This document shows, piece by piece, positions 10,975 to 22,064 of a stretch of 64,000 bases of DNA. Made by a program: the position numbers and the translations under genes. Positions within the stretch are counted from its first letter, which is position 1; each line of letters opens with the position of its first letter. The stretch spans positions 116,263 through 180,262 of the forward strand of contig JAGVSM010000501.1 of assembly GCA_022494885.1 (NCBI GenBank). The letters run 5' to 3'. Source of the stretch: Micrasema longulum (Eukaryota; Arthropoda; Insecta; Trichoptera; Brachycentridae). A model generated the notes under the pieces. The model searched no databases, was not told where the DNA came from, and was given only the letters and a program-made list of their open reading frames with translations.

Positions 10975-11475
10975 ATATAATAAAACAAATATAAAGCAAT
11001 GAAATACATAAAAATATAAATAATGTGTGTTCCAATTATATAAAGTACTACGTTTATTGATTTACATATATTTTTCAAAAAAATCTCTCTCTTCACTATT
11101 TATATGTGCAGTTATTTTCATTTTAAAATTTGTTTAACATTTTGAGTCTTTAATATTTGGCAAAAAATCATTTAATATTTTTGGAGCAATTACATTGTAT
11201 TACTTTTTACCAAAGGCGGTTGATACAAATGGGACAATACAGTTCATTTGTGTTGCTGAACGAGTGTTTATATTTTGTTGGGTTCTTTTGACCTCACTTA
11301 ATTTATCATAAAATTTAAGTAGTGGGCACCTCACAAACAACTGTCTTACATCCAATATCTTTAACAGTGTTTGCTAAAAATGTCTCTTTTGAAGCCCTCG
11401 AAGAAGTATTTCGTCAAGCGACGTTTTTGACACGGCAATAGTTGCAGATTTTTCAATTACTCCGTAGTATTATCT
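10975..11475 (-). mobile_element. LINE ORF2 C-terminus (jockey-like)
   Basis: The minus strand reads QTLLKILDVRQLFVRCPLLK, then NINTRSATQMNCIVPFVSTA and, past a stop, YNVIAPKILNDFLPNIKDSK. The N-x-x-T-R ... YN-x-(L/I)-P order is the usual LINE C-terminal tail. It lies immediately 5' (on the minus strand) of the CR1/L2 fragment, which was therefore inserted beside or into it. Confidence 0.65.
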
Positions 11476-11542
11476 ATTAGTTGACTACTACTTTCTTGGC
11501 AATCTTCAATTATATAAATATATAAATTATACTTACAAGTAA

Positions 11543-12000
11543 ACACGGTTTTTTAGGGCCAGACCGCGAAACTTCAGAGGAACATTCCTCATAGTAAGCT
11601 TTAAAAAAAAATCTTCACTATAAATTTTTCCAAAATGTTATTTAAAAAAAAAAAAAAAATCTTAAAATATAGTAAACCATTAATTTCTCGAACAAGCACT
11701 CCCTTCACAAACCCCCACCTCTCTCCTACCCAGTCACTTCATTTCTCCACGTCTGGTGCCTATCGCTTCGTTGGTCAAATGCATTTTATCTCATTTTTTT
11801 TTGTAAGGGACGGGTAGGGGTTTACGGAAGAGATGCTAATCCGAGAAATTAAAGATTTACTCCATTTTGAAATGATATTTTTTTTAATATTATTTTTTTA
11901 AAACGACTTTTTGGAACAATTTTATTTGATTTTTTTTTGAAGCTTACTGCGAGAAATGTTTTTATGAAGTTTTGCGGGTCAGAACCCTGAAAAACCGTGT
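11543..12000. mobile_element. inverted-repeat element (MITE-like), 458 bp
   Basis: The left end ACACGGTTTTTTAGGGCCAG ... GAAACTTCAGAGGAACATT is matched in inverse at 11940-12000 (AAGCTTACTGCGAGAAATGT ... AAAAACCGTGT). Arms are about 60 bp at roughly 75-80% identity by eye. The interior has a second weaker inverted pair (TAATTTCTCG / CGAGAAATTA). No ORF. Confidence 0.7.
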
Positions 12001-12024
12001 CTAAAGATTAAAAAGATGCAGAGG

Positions 12025-12229
12025 TACTAACCTTTCGCCTATCAAACGACGATTACGCAAAATATCCCAATCTAATGAGTGTGCGTCCGCAATCAACGAA
12101 CCAATACGTTCGCCAGACTAATTTCAATATTTACGGAGGTAGAAGAAGTGAGCAGGGCGGCGGGCGGAGGGAACTTAGTTAAACGGCAAAAGAGCTGATG
12201 TCGTAGTCTATTAGACGAATGGTTAGTAA
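12025..12229. mobile_element. inverted-repeat element (MITE-like), 205 bp
   Basis: TACTAACCTTTCGCCTATCA at the left is mirrored by CTATTAGACGAATGGTTAGT at the right. It begins 25 bp after the previous element ends. A solo arm is at 8768. Confidence 0.6.
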
Positions 12230-13129
12230 TTTACTAATAATAAAAGTATTCAAACGCGATTAAAGAAAACATTTTTTTTCTGAACCTGTGTCCGTTTCCT
12301 ATAAAAACCATTGACTGCCACAAATTGCCCGAAGTTTTTATGTCGACGCTGATGCATATTCACCCTGTGGTCATCGTATGATAGCTTTTGAGAATTGCTG
12401 ACAGACTCTTGGCAGTGGGCGTCCAAGACTAGAGAAACTGATGCCATGTAACGAAAAATAACGAAAAAAACATCTGCATATCTAAAAATACTTTCATATC
12501 AAGTGAAAATTCTTGATAGAAATTTATTATAGTTTTTCCGAATTTGTTGAATTGAAATATCACTCGTATTTTATTTCTAGAATAAATTATCATAAATGCA
12601 GCACAATTAATTGTATCGCAACCTCCTGATGACAGTTATTGAAAAATGTTTACGGCGTCAATTGTTCAATTTCTGTGTCCTTTAGATTTGAGTAATTCCT
12701 AATAATTCAACCTTAAACTGCCATGTATATCCATGAATTATATACTTTGATAGTTGAGTAACCTATCATGAAAAAATATTTGAGCTGTAGTAAAAAAAAC
12801 AGCTGTTCCTCTCCCAAAGTGAAGACGGAATGGTTTTTTTTGTAAGTAAAACACCCTTTAGCGAGAATGGAACTTCTAGACGTAGGATTTACAGTGCAGA
12901 TAAGTAAATACCTTTACTAATTCTATGTGATGTGATGCTTTACGTAATAAAAAGAGCTTTGTCCTCGGGAGATCACGGGTTAAAGCTGAGGATGTTAAAG
13001 AGCTCGCCTCCTAACTAATGACCCTATACTTTACGGATCTGAGCTTGGAGGGGGAGATTTAGAAAAATGTAAACTCTCGGCTTCCGCACAGTAGCCACAG
13101 GCTTTTTATAGACTTGGGCTTGGAGGGCT

Positions 13130-14110
13130 ATTCACAGGGACCCGTCACAATAGATCTTCATAGGCCACGGTGACGTCAGAAGGTTCAATAGCACAGACTC
13201 CCACCACTTAAAATAAGAATAATGACAGTAGGCTTTTAAAAAAAAAGAATAAGTGGAAGCTTGCCCACCACATACCGCACACCGCATTTGAGAACATAAG
13301 TCTCTTTGACGGTGCCCAGTAAACGGAAAATTTGCTCGATGCCAAACAAGAAAAGTTGCCCAAAGGAGATTTTGCAATCTGGTAGCCTGATCATCTTTGT
13401 GCTGAAAGAAAGTAACCCAGAAGTACATAATGTGTACATCATTGGATTGAAAAAAGAGGATTGTGAATTCTTCCCTGACTTTCACGACAAGACCAATAAC
13501 AGGGCCACGAATAGTTGCAAAAAGCTTCATTCGGTAATCATAGAGAGGAAGAAAAGAGACAAGACCACATAATGTGTTTAGAAGACTGATTAAGATATCC
13601 GCAGCAGCACGAAGAGGAATCAACAATATTGAAAACAAATATTTTTTTATTAAATTTACATGACCTGATAAAAACTGCGTAGTCCAGTGATCGAGGATAA
13701 TCTAAGAAAAAATTCATCGCTGACGGATTGAAAGAAAATAAGAAAAGTAATCATCCCTGAAAGGGAAGATTCCCATCGCGATTGCCAAGCATCAAGAAAA
13801 GCATTTAAAGACATTTTTTTATATTCTTTTGAGACATTCCTTCAGTTGGGAGTAAACGGAAGCCACCAATAACAGAGGAACGCTTTTTTTTTAAGTGAAA
13901 ATTTTTGGATCACCGCTCGACCTCCAGACTCAAAGGAAACAAGCCCGTTAGAACCAGGAGTTCATCCGTTGAGCATGTTCTATATGCTCTCTCAAGAGCA
14001 AAAAGAGGTTGTTTTTGTCTTCTGAAAAAAATTCGCCTAAATAAGTTGAAGCTGCTGCAGCTGAAGTTAGAATATTGCATCTAAGCTTTGCAAAGTGTTG
14101 TTCAAAAGTT
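13130..14110 (-). mobile_element. decayed R1/I-like LINE C-terminal region
   Basis: The minus strand shows RRIFFRRQKQPLFALERAYR then CSTDELLVLTGLFPLSLEVE at about 14050-13920. This is the conserved linker after the reverse transcriptase of R1/I-type elements (A-Y-R-T-x-S-T-x-A-L-x-V-L-A-G-x-x-P-L-x-L). AWQSRWESSLSG then matches the W-Q-x-R-W-x-x-S-x-x-G motif, followed by an open stretch of 168 codons (13638-13135) where a C-terminal Cys/His region would lie. Frame changes between blocks make it a relic. Confidence 0.6.
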
Positions 14111-14320
14111 TTTCATTCTGCGTATTGCATTTTCTCTCCCATGGATTATTCCTTCCTATGAAAATTGTTACGTCCAGGAAGTTGTTTCTTTTCTAGTTTA
14201 AACTGGATAAGCCAAGCCTATGGTCTAAATGGATTTTCGTAATGTTGACACTGGCTGTTTTTTTACTGCGTGTTTCGATTGTCAAAAATATTTTATTTTA
14301 TCTGTTTTTTTTTCTTCCAG

Positions 14321-14490
14321 TTTATTTCTACTTTTGGTCAATACTGACAATCTGGTTGAGCATCATAATCCATGGTATTTTGGTGAAACTAACAGCACAT
14401 CCAAGACCTTGGCCATACATGCATTATAAGTTAAAATCCTTTTTGACTTTTCCCGTTCTAACAATGACTTTGGGTCTTCCAGTTATAAAG
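14321..14490 (+). CDS. nAChR-like subunit, exon E (M3 and start of cytoplasmic loop)
   Basis: The acceptor is strong (long T tract, TTCTTCCAG). The exon opens V-Y-F-Y-F-W, which continues the family pattern P-x-x-G-x-Y-x-x-F across the splice, and gives helix M3 (WSILTIWLSIIIHGILV). The M3-M4 loop starts HPRPWPYMHY, resembling the basic/Pro motif found after M3 in the family. A second hydrophobic run (FLTFPVLTMTLGLPVI) follows inside the loop, which is unusual. The donor is AAG|GTAAGC in phase 0. The next exon lies 18.6 kb downstream; the phase agrees, but an additional phase-0 loop exon in that intron cannot be excluded. Confidence 0.85.
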
Positions 14491-14529
14491 GTAAGCAGGC
14501 TTGTTTCGTAATAAATTTTTGTAAGCTTT

Positions 14530-14686
14530 TTTTTAACTATAAAAAAAAAATAGCGTTCTGGTACATTTACGAGTTGTAAATAACTCAACATTAGAAAATG
14601 GATATCAAGTTGAGGTAGAGTGATGTTTGAACCCCGGACCTCTGATCCATGAGCCCGCAACACCAGCTACCGGACCACAACCCGAT
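14530..14686 (-). mobile_element. SINE family 1, copy 2
   Basis: The minus strand has GGGTTGTGGTCCGGTAGCTG and TCCGGGGTTCAAACAT at the B-box position, then the CAACTTGATATCC...GAGTTATTTACAACTCG body. Confidence 0.75.
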
Positions 14687-14784
14687 TCGATACATACTAA
14701 TAAGGTACTTTGGCAAATACCGAACCAATAAAAATCGATCGGTATTAATAAGTTGATGTAAATTTTTTGGAACCGAGAGGAAAA

Positions 14785-14945
14785 TAATTTTTGGGAAGGT
14801 ATAAAGATGTTTTGGCATTTACAGGGCTCATGATCAGTTTATTGGCTTGATTAAGTGGCCACTTTGCACCCCGTGTAACATTCACCATTCTTACATCTGT
14901 TGATTTGTTTGAAGTAAAAGAGCTGAAATCTTTATTGATGTAGGT
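14785..14945 (-). mobile_element. fold-back family F, minus-strand copy
   Basis: Carries in inverse the family core: AAGTGGCCACTTTGCACCCC, GTGTAACATTCACCATTCTT and CATCTGTTGATTTGTTTGAA. Confidence 0.7.
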
Positions 14946-15019
14946 TAGATTAGGCCCAATTATTTCACCTAGTAGAAAATGTTTTAAAACAAGTTTATAC
15001 TAGTTAGTTTGATCAACAA

Positions 15020-15056
15020 TATTTTGAGTTATCCAAACGTTTGTAGACAGGCTAGA
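15020..15056 (+). repeat. fold-back family F, outer-module fragment
   Basis: CAATATTTTGAGTTATCCAA followed by TTTGTAGACA matches the outer terminus of the family (compare 41334). Confidence 0.5.
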
Positions 15057-15119
15057 CTAAAAGGGAGGGGGAAAACATTAACTCTAATTTATTATAAGAT
15101 ACAATGTAAGTATGTTTAT

Positions 15120-15860
15120 AATGTATGGATTGTTAACAAAGGTCATTATTGGTAACAAAGGTCTACAATGTATGCAAGGGAAGTGATTTGCTAATGAATG
15201 TCGATAAATCGAATGTGACGATTTTTTAAAGAAATGAAAGTATTACTAGAGATGGAATGACTGAGAAAGATATTGATAGGAGGGTGAGTGCTGGGAACAA
15301 AGTGAACGGTGCATTTAAATCAACTTTGGTAAATAAATGTTTGTCGCAAGAGGCAAAATTAGCAGTTCACAATGGAGTCCTGGTCCCGACCTTGATGTAT
15401 GGGAGCAAAGTATGGACTTAGAAAAACAGGGATGAAAGTAGGCTGAATGATGTCGAAATGCGATCTCTCAGGCGAGTATGTGGTAAAACTATGTACGATA
15501 GATGCACAAATGTTGAGATCCGTACATTATGCAAGGCTTAGATAAGCATTATCGACAACATTAAGGAAACTCCTCGTTGGTTTGGACATGTTGAGCAAAT
15601 GGACAGCAAAAGAACGGCTAAGAATATTTACAACGCGAATGTTGATATATGCAAAAATAGAGGAAGATCGAGAAAGACATGGCATGGCCAAATCCAACAA
15701 ATATTTGAATTTGGAGATGTTTAGAGTCGGAATAATCGGCGCGCGGGCATGAGAAGATGTATGAATGTAGAGCAAGCGAGATGTATGCAAAGATCGAGTG
15801 ATGTGGCATTCTACCCTCTCTGCCTACCCTTACGGGGAAACGGCGTGACGGTTTGTTGTT
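15120..15860 (+). mobile_element. RTE-like LINE family 1, 3' half, decayed
   Basis: Parallel to 47797-48935 at about 80% by eye: LMNVDKSN, ERRVSAGNKVNGAFKSTL with one substitution, SLRRVCGKTMYDRCTNVEIR, RWFGHVEQMDSKRTAK, then GRSRKTWHGQIQQIFEFGDV. It ends CTTACGGGGAAACGGCGTGA and a GTT-rich tail. Stops at about 15420, 15540 and 15722; an internal deletion removes the block between MNVDKS and EKDI. Confidence 0.8.
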
Positions 15861-15989
15861 GTTGTTTCAGCTATATATGCATATAATATATATATGCATG
15901 ACTGTCATGCGCAGTCCGTCCAAATAACGTATGGAACCATCGCTTCACCTAAATTTAGACAATAAATCAATGCTTATAATAACTAACTC

Positions 15990-16150
15990 ACTAACTTACC
16001 ATCACGCCATTTCCCCGGAGGGGTAGGCAGAGAGGATAGAATGCCACACCTTTCTGTCCTGGCACACTTCCTTTGCTTCCTTCACATTCATACATCTTCT
16101 CATGCACGCACGTCGATTATTCCGACTTTTCACATGACTACTTTCAAGTT
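15990..16150 (-). mobile_element. RTE-like LINE family 1, 3' end fragment
   Basis: The minus strand carries CCCCTCCGGGGAAATGGCGT and the matching 3' sequence back to ACTTGAAAGTAGTCATGTG. It lies head-on to the copy ending at 15860. Confidence 0.75.
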
Positions 16151-16351
16151 TTATGTTTATAATACATTTCATAAATTAATTATCTGACATAATACCTTAC
16201 ATATAAATTACTACAAATAAATTAAAATGTTGTTAATAACCATGAAAACCCGTGGAGTTTTAAAATCGCGGCCAAAACAACCTATATATGGCGACGCTGA
16301 AGATATTTCGCTTCTAGTAGGGAGGGATCTTTTTACAAATTTTAGAATCCG

Positions 16352-16530
16352 CGCGTGGCTAGTGTCTCAGACTCACGGCTCAAAGGTCCGTGGTTCGAAT
16401 CCCAATCTACCCCAATTCGATTCCCATTTTCTAATAGTGAGTTATTTGCAACTCGTTAAAAAAGGCCCTAAAACTTAATATTTAGGTAAATCATAAGAAC
16501 GTAAATATTTATTTTTCATAAAAAAAAAAA
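16352..16530 (+). mobile_element. SINE family 1, copy 3
   Basis: CGTGGCTAGTGTCTCAGACT (A box), GTGGTTCGAATCCC (B box), a body with CTAATAGTGAGTTATTTGCA and a poly-A tail. The first ~20 bp of the head are missing. Confidence 0.8.
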
Positions 16531-16639
16531 TATAATAATCTGAACATATGTATACAGTATTTCATTATTTACAATTTTTACCTGTATTTGTATTGTTTTT
16601 CTATTCAAAAACCTCCCGACACGCCTCTGATCCCTGTGA

Positions 16640-16870
16640 ATATTAATTATTATTTTTGTTGTTTTGAAATCGGGTTAGGACACATTTCTTCAATTTGTAA
16701 TTATATATTTTTTATTGTTTATGCATTTTCGTTGATATTTTATATTATTTTATACATTTGCCAATCACAAGAGCCTGATTCTTTTTTTAAATTTTATTAA
16801 ATGTTTGTTTTCATGCAAAATAAAGGTTAACAAATAAAAAAATAAAAAAATAAAATAAAAAATAAACAAA
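16640..16870 (+). mobile_element. LINE 3' end family B, decayed copy
   Basis: Matches 29420-29680: ATTTTATATTATTTTATACA, TTGCCAATCACAAGAGCCTG, ATGCAAAATAAAGGTTA and an A-rich tail. The hairpin arm of the family is mutated on its right side here. Confidence 0.6.
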
Positions 16871-17344
16871 GTAGTGAAATATATAATATATATTTTATGA
16901 CTTCACTTTTGTAATCTGTTAAAACGGATATCAAAATAGCACGTAGGGATGGGTTTTCGTTTTTTTTTCAATTTATTGTAGACTTAAGATCAACGGAATA
17001 AATTGACTATTGTTCTCCGCGGACCTAAGGGGGTTTAAGTTATTAAGAGGGTAGGGAATTGGGACGTACATGTTTGAAAACTAAATATTGATCTGACCAA
17101 CCGTGTCCAGGTTATAAATACTACACACCCAAGAGAATTCGGAAAAAAAACTATTTAAAATATACAATATTGTGTTGAAATAGATATAAAATATAAAACT
17201 CGATAAAACATATAACCCACACTATGAGCTAAAGTCATTATTTTTTAGTGTCAACAAACGTTGGCTAAAAATACTAGTCAAAAACCACCAGTGTACAGAT
17301 CAAAAAGTCAGTGAATTTTATGCGACTAAAATCATTTCAAAGAA

Positions 17345-17440
17345 CTATTTATAGCAGTTTTGCTGCTGTTGAGCGCATAGACGGTTGAAATTCTAGATTC
17401 CATTTACAAAATTAAGATATTTGATAACATATACATACTG
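17345..17440 (-). repeat. single monomer of the CR1/L2-tailed element
   Basis: CTGTTGAGCGCATAGACGGT, GAAATTCTAGATTCCATTTA, CAAAATTAAGATATTTGATA: nearly the same as the monomer at 51200-51290, without a LINE tail. Confidence 0.6.
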
Positions 17441-17519
17441 AAACTAGTTAACTAATTGTCTTTTACTTTTTTTATTACTTGATACTTTGAAGTATCAATA
17501 TACCCAAGACCTTTTGCAT

Positions 17520-17650
17520 GGTAGGCAAAAATGTGAAGCATTTCAGTGTGTAAAGTGGCCACTTAAACCAGCCATTGGCAGGTCATAAGCCCTGTCGATG
17601 CCTAGACTTCTATATTACCTTCTCTTAAATGTTCTTCATCTCTGTAAAAC
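17520..17650 (+). mobile_element. fold-back family F, right arm
   Basis: CAGTGTGTAAAGTGGCCACT, AACCAGCCATTGGCAGGTCA, then AGCCCTGTCGATGCCTAGAC and TTCTTCATCTCTGT. Confidence 0.75.
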
Positions 17651-17654
17651 TTAA

Positions 17655-17870
17655 AATAACATGATAGATTGCCCTAAGATTCTATCACTTCTTAATTTTA
17701 GAGTCCCAGTAACGCAGACAAGAAACCAATATCTATTTAAAATTTCTAAATGTTCCACTAAATCTTTTCAGAATTCATTTGTAAATAGAACCTGCAATAT
17801 GTGTAATCAGAAATTAAATTTATTGATACTAAACATAACTTCCTTTAAAAACGAAATTGCCAAAAAAACT
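17655..17870 (+). mobile_element. LINE ORF2 C-terminal fragment
   Basis: IDCPKILSLLNFRVPVTQTR repeats the LINE tail motif (P-x-L-L-x-x-I-x-F-x-V-P-x-x-x-T-R); then SFQNSFVNRTCNMCNQ. Directly abuts the fold-back arm. Confidence 0.6.
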
Positions 17871-17957
17871 CAAGTTTCGATGTTGCGCCTTGAATCCGCA
17901 GCCTATATTATGAAAGTTATGTGTTGTTCTGTATGTATGCACATAATAAATGTACAC

Positions 17958-18508
17958 TGTATGGTCAATAGGGTGGTTCAATTTCTAATTTTTTGAAAAT
18001 TGAAAACGGCCCTATGCGGAAAAGATGTTATATAGCCTACAGATTACGAGAAAAATCAACAAATAAATATATTTTTACGACAAAATTTGCCACGAGACTG
18101 TTGAAGTTTAGGTATTTTAACATTTTCATGGTTGTATTAAAAAATAATTTTTCTGGGTAAGAACTTTTTTTTTCAAATTTACGAACTGATTTGAGAGGAT
18201 GAAGGGAAAGGGTTGGTTATCAAATCAATTGTAATGTGTTTTATAATTCATGATTATAATTTATGCATATTTATATTGCAGAAGAACATTCATTTAGAAT
18301 CCTAAATCATCTTACAAAAACATGTTTTTTTTCAACCAAATCTAAAATTCAACCCAATCGCGGCAAACTTTACCCTTAAAAAATATTTATTATTTGATTT
18401 TTTCCTTATTCTACATACTATAGAACATCTTTTCAGCATAAGGCCGTTTTGATAATAACATTTTTTGTTTCTTCTTACAAGACGATCCACCCTAACGGTC
18501 AACTATAG
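17958..18508. mobile_element. inverted-repeat element, ~550 bp, arms >100 bp
   Basis: The left arm (TGGTCAATAGGGTGGTTCAA, AAACGGCCCTATGCGGAAAA, GATGTTATATAGCCTAC) is mirrored by 18400-18508 (ACTATAGAACATCTTTTCAG, CATAAGGCCGTTTTGATAAT, GATCCACCCTAACGGTCAAC). No ORF in the centre. Confidence 0.7.
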
Positions 18509-18920
18509 TTGTATTATATATTATAATGTGCAACTGTGTGACCAATATTCAAAAGGATAAATATATTTAATTTTACATTTTTAGTAATATTATAAGTTGA
18601 GTATCATTAATTATTTTATGTTATGTATAATTTTTATGTGACAACATTTACAATAACAATATTATGTGGAAGTCTCTAATTGTATCTTATAAGTTTATAA
18701 ATGTCTGTTGGCTTTCCAATGAAATAAAATAAGAAATGAAACAATAATATTGAAGAAAATATTAAAAAACAATAACGATTTAAGAGACGCGACAACCGCC
18801 GGTTTTGTTTCAGAAATCTTATCTGGATTAAAGTGACTTAAAAAGACAAGTTTACTTCGTCTTTCGTATAGTGTAAAAGGTCTAAGTTTATATGACTTTC
18901 TTGACTTGGGCGTTTTCTAG

Positions 18921-19052
18921 TTAACCCTTCGCCGGACTGTAGAGAAAAGATTTACAATAACACTCGTAAAGCAATGGGACCATTCTCGAGATAAGTGGGT
19001 TGCTATTTGTCGGTAAATATATCCTATATTTTGGTGACAATGAAAGGGTTAA
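18921..19052. mobile_element. piggyBac-like MITE flanked by TTAA
   Basis: Starts TTAA|CCCTTCGCCGG and ends GAAAGGG|TTAA. TTAA target duplication next to CCCTT...AAGGG ends is the rule for piggyBac-type elements. 132 bp including both TTAA; no coding capacity. Confidence 0.5.
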
Positions 19053-19304
19053 AGGGTTCTGGGCCCTGGGAGGCTGGGGTCAATTGATACCCCGTGTTCC
19101 CGGACTTTTAACCTGTTTCTGAGATTTATACACTCAACATAACGAGTTTATTTTCATACAAAAAGACTCAAACAAAAGGACGGACAGCCATGTTTTACTG
19201 TGTGACCCAAAATAAACGTTCCATATTTGAAATCTCGTCAGACAATGAAGGCCCGTTGTATTTTTTATATTTAAGATTATATTATTTTAAAATGAATTAA
19301 TATC

Positions 19305-19380
19305 ATCACCAGTTACTTTTCCATACCATAAAGGTGCATTGGGCACTGAATTTTTACACCAATTAGGTAATTCAGTGATT
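19305..19380 (-). mobile_element. SINE family 3, partial
   Basis: AAAGGTGCATTGGGCACTGA and ACACCAATTAGG resemble the fuller copy at 20640-20825. Confidence 0.5.
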
Positions 19381-19659
19381 AAAAATATAAAAAAATGTTT
19401 TCTGTAACCATCAAACTAAGCCAATTTTGTTGAAAATACATTTTATTTATGTATCGTATTATCAGCACTGAGGCTTCTTAAAGTTTTGAAATTACTCCGC
19501 ATGTGACGTAACTAGAACTCTTCGTTGAATTCTGCTGATTGGTGAGTTGACTTTCCGTAAACTGGGAATATTTTACAACACTCTAACTAGATTTTTTATT
19601 TATGTTTAAATATTGAGTTTTTTTACTGACATTTCTTGGTGGAACTGCATTTTAATTAT

Positions 19660-20034
19660 AATAATAAAAATACCTATATAGTTTTATTCCACTTTTATTT
19701 ATAAATTTTTACCAGTGACCGGGTTTCGTCGTGACCGACATCGTCAGACTGGTGAGAGACTAAACAAATTTCTATGTAATATACAAGTGCAAGCAGGGGT
19801 TGTAAATGATGATTTTAAATAATTATGGAAACAAAAAAAAAATAATAAAAATCATCTAAGTTTAAAGTAATAACAATTACATGAATATAAGTTTTGTTTA
19901 AATGTATATTATAAGAACTGGTGTAAATAATTTTATTAAGTACCAGTCTGACGATATCAGTCACGACGAAACCCGGTCACCGGTAAACATTTATAAATGA
20001 AAGTGGAATAAAACTATATCCGTATTTTTACTAT
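19660..20034. mobile_element. inverted-repeat element, 375 bp, arms ~92 bp
   Basis: The left arm (ATAATAAAAATACCTATATA, AGTGACCGGGTTTCGTCGTG, CATCGTCAGACTGGT) is mirrored by 19942-20034 (ACCAGTCTGACGATATCAGT, CACGACGAAACCCGGTCACC). Arms are about 85-90% identical by eye; the centre has no ORF. Confidence 0.75.
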
Positions 20035-20359
20035 CATAATATTTATGTTTAGTTTATAATAACTACGCCTGTAGATGGGAAGATCTGTGCTTTCCGAAAC
20101 TATACAGTAGGACTTGAAAATAATTTCAAGGGGTCAAATAACAAAAATTTTAATATTTTCTGTCGATCATCTTTGTAAAATAACTCGAGACCGCTTCCAT
20201 GATAAGCTAACGCGTTGACCGTTATACTACCATGTGCATATTTTTAAATTATGTGCATAAAAGACACAAATTTGCATTTTTTTAATAACAAAAAAATATT
20301 TCTACTCTTATTAATTATTTGAATATTTAAATTTTCGGGCTTTCTACTTATACTCGTAA

Positions 20360-20465
20360 ATAACGTTTAAAAAAATGTTCATCAAGTTGTATTAGGGTGG
20401 AATTGTCACCTTGTTCCTTTGATCCATGAGTCCATAATGCTACCATTGGATCACAACCCGGTTCA
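20360..20465 (-). mobile_element. SINE family 1, copy 4 (partial)
   Basis: TTGATCCATGAGTCCATAAT and GGATCACAACCCGG preserve the head in inverse; the B box is badly mutated. Confidence 0.55.
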
Positions 20466-20639
20466 AATATAAACACATTCACTCTCTCGCACCCTCCACT
20501 TACAATTATGATTTTTTATCTGTTTAACTTCTTAAGTATAAAACAAATTGGATAATGTGCATCACTTCTAAATTTCAAAACTCATTTTCTGTATTAAAAT
20601 GAAATTTCACACCCCAAGAACAATAACACAATTTATATC

Positions 20640-20825
20640 ATCATCATCATTATTCCCTTTCCGCACCTAAAGGTGCATAAGGCACTGCATTGGTACACCA
20701 ATCGCAGCGTATCGTGATATCTTTAGATATATAATTCAATTGGTGTTCTCACCGGGAACCAAACCCAAAACTTTTCGTGTATGAGTTGAGTGTCTTAACC
20801 ACTACGAGACGGAGGTTGCCAATGG
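20640..20825 (-). mobile_element. tRNA-derived SINE, family 3
   Basis: The minus strand reads TCTCGTAGTGGTTAAGACAC (A-box region), then GGGTTTGGTTCCCGGTGAGA (B-box region). The body ends GGTGCGGAAAGGGAATAATG plus (ATG)n. Partial copies are at 19305, 22668, 24640, 54360 and 56850. Confidence 0.7.
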
Positions 20826-21197
20826 ATTAAGGGGAATAGTATAATCCATGAGGCGAAACGTATGGGCCAAGTCGTATATTTTAAATTATGTAATGTCTTG
20901 CTGGTAAAACAGCTTTGGGACTAAAATTTTATTGAAGATTTTTTTTACTCTGGAAAATAAAAAAAAAGTTTCCCATGCCCATAGCATTTGATGAAAAACT
21001 AAGGGTTTCCTGAAAGTTCCCCAAATTAGAAACTACCCCGGAGAACGAACTTTAAATTGCGTTATTTTAAGGTTATTTAATGTACCGCAAACCGTCATTT
21101 ACAAGGATGATCGACAATAAAAAAAAATGAACTCTTAAAATACCCGCTTAATACTTTATAGTGACAGTTTAAAGGTAATAAATCATTTAAATATATT

Positions 21198-21410
21198 GCA
21201 ACGGAGAGGAGAAATATTATTGAGAAGGGAATATGGAAGTCTAGGCATTTACAGGGCTTATGGACCTATCCTGTAAATGTAATTGCCAAAACTTCCATAT
21301 TGCCTTCTCGATAATGTTTTTCCTCTCTGTTGCAATAAATTAAAATACGAATAACTTCATAGGGAGGAAATCCAGCCCGTCTGCAAGCATTTGAACATAC
21401 TAAAACATTA
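21198..21410. mobile_element. fold-back family F, self-complementary copy
   Basis: 21198-21335 is a hairpin: GAAGGGAATATGGAAGTCTA, GGCATTTACAGGGCTTATGG faces TCCTGTAAATGTAATTGCCA, AACTTCCATATTGCCTTCTC. Right of it (21350-21410) is the outer module (GGGAGGAAATCCAGCCCGTC, TGCAAGCATTTG). Confidence 0.75.
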
Positions 21411-21429
21411 AATAGGTGCGAAGATTTTC

Positions 21430-21990
21430 ACGGTCACTGTAATAAATATTTATTTATTTATTTATATACGGCATTTCTGCCATTTACATATATGTGGTAT
21501 AAAGAGTGCTTAAAAATAAAAATATTTAAAAAAAATCGAGGATGAAATATTAATATATTCGTACTTTACACATTATTAATTACTTGAAATACATATATAT
21601 TTTAAAGAAATTATAAAATAACAAAATACACTAATCAATCAAATTATAACTATTCTAACCCAATCTTCTGAAGATGATTTGCTCTTTTTGATAAAAATAT
21701 GTTGGTCACTTTATTTTTTAAGTTAGGTAGAGATAAACTAAATATATCAAAATGTGATGCATATTAATTCCCGGTATTCTGTAATCTAACAATAGGTGAG
21801 TTATATTGAGCTACCGTTCGAGAATTTTGACAAAAAAATATTGTAGATGTTCTGCTTAATCTAGGTGGTACATAGAATGAAATCAATTTCGGTAGATCAG
21901 GGGTATCAAACATTGGTTTTATTATTTTATACAAGGCCGTAAGATCGGTCGATGTTCTTCGTTCTTGCAATTTAGTTAATTTAAGAGAGT
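21430..21990 (-). mobile_element. LINE ORF2 C-terminus and 3' end
   Basis: The minus strand reads QERRTSTDLTALYKIIKPMF, LPKLISFYVPPRLSRTSTIF, NSPIVRLQNTGN and stop at 21764: the jockey/CR1 LINE tail. The 3' UTR runs to a (AAAT)n tail at about 21435. Confidence 0.8.
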
Positions 21991-22064
21991 CTAAAATTTT
22001 GTTATAATTTAATTAATTAGTAGAAAAACCCATCTTAAAATTAATATATCTATTAATATGTTTC

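Larger units (their letters stand above)
8688..14320 (+). other. receptor intron D-E (5.6 kb)
   Basis: Contains one SINE, two LINE fragments read on the minus strand, a third LINE tail, two adjacent inverted-repeat elements and unassigned DNA. No further receptor exon is needed: M2 and M3 join without a gap. 12235-13120 has no feature I recognise; a 65-codon minus-strand ORF at 12250-12447 has no family I know. Confidence 0.7.

Noticed and set aside
13236..13572. Additional ORFs on both strands inside 13.1-13.6 kb
   Set aside because: Overlap the decayed LINE block and are explained as its shadows; the 168-codon minus frame is kept only as part of that relic.
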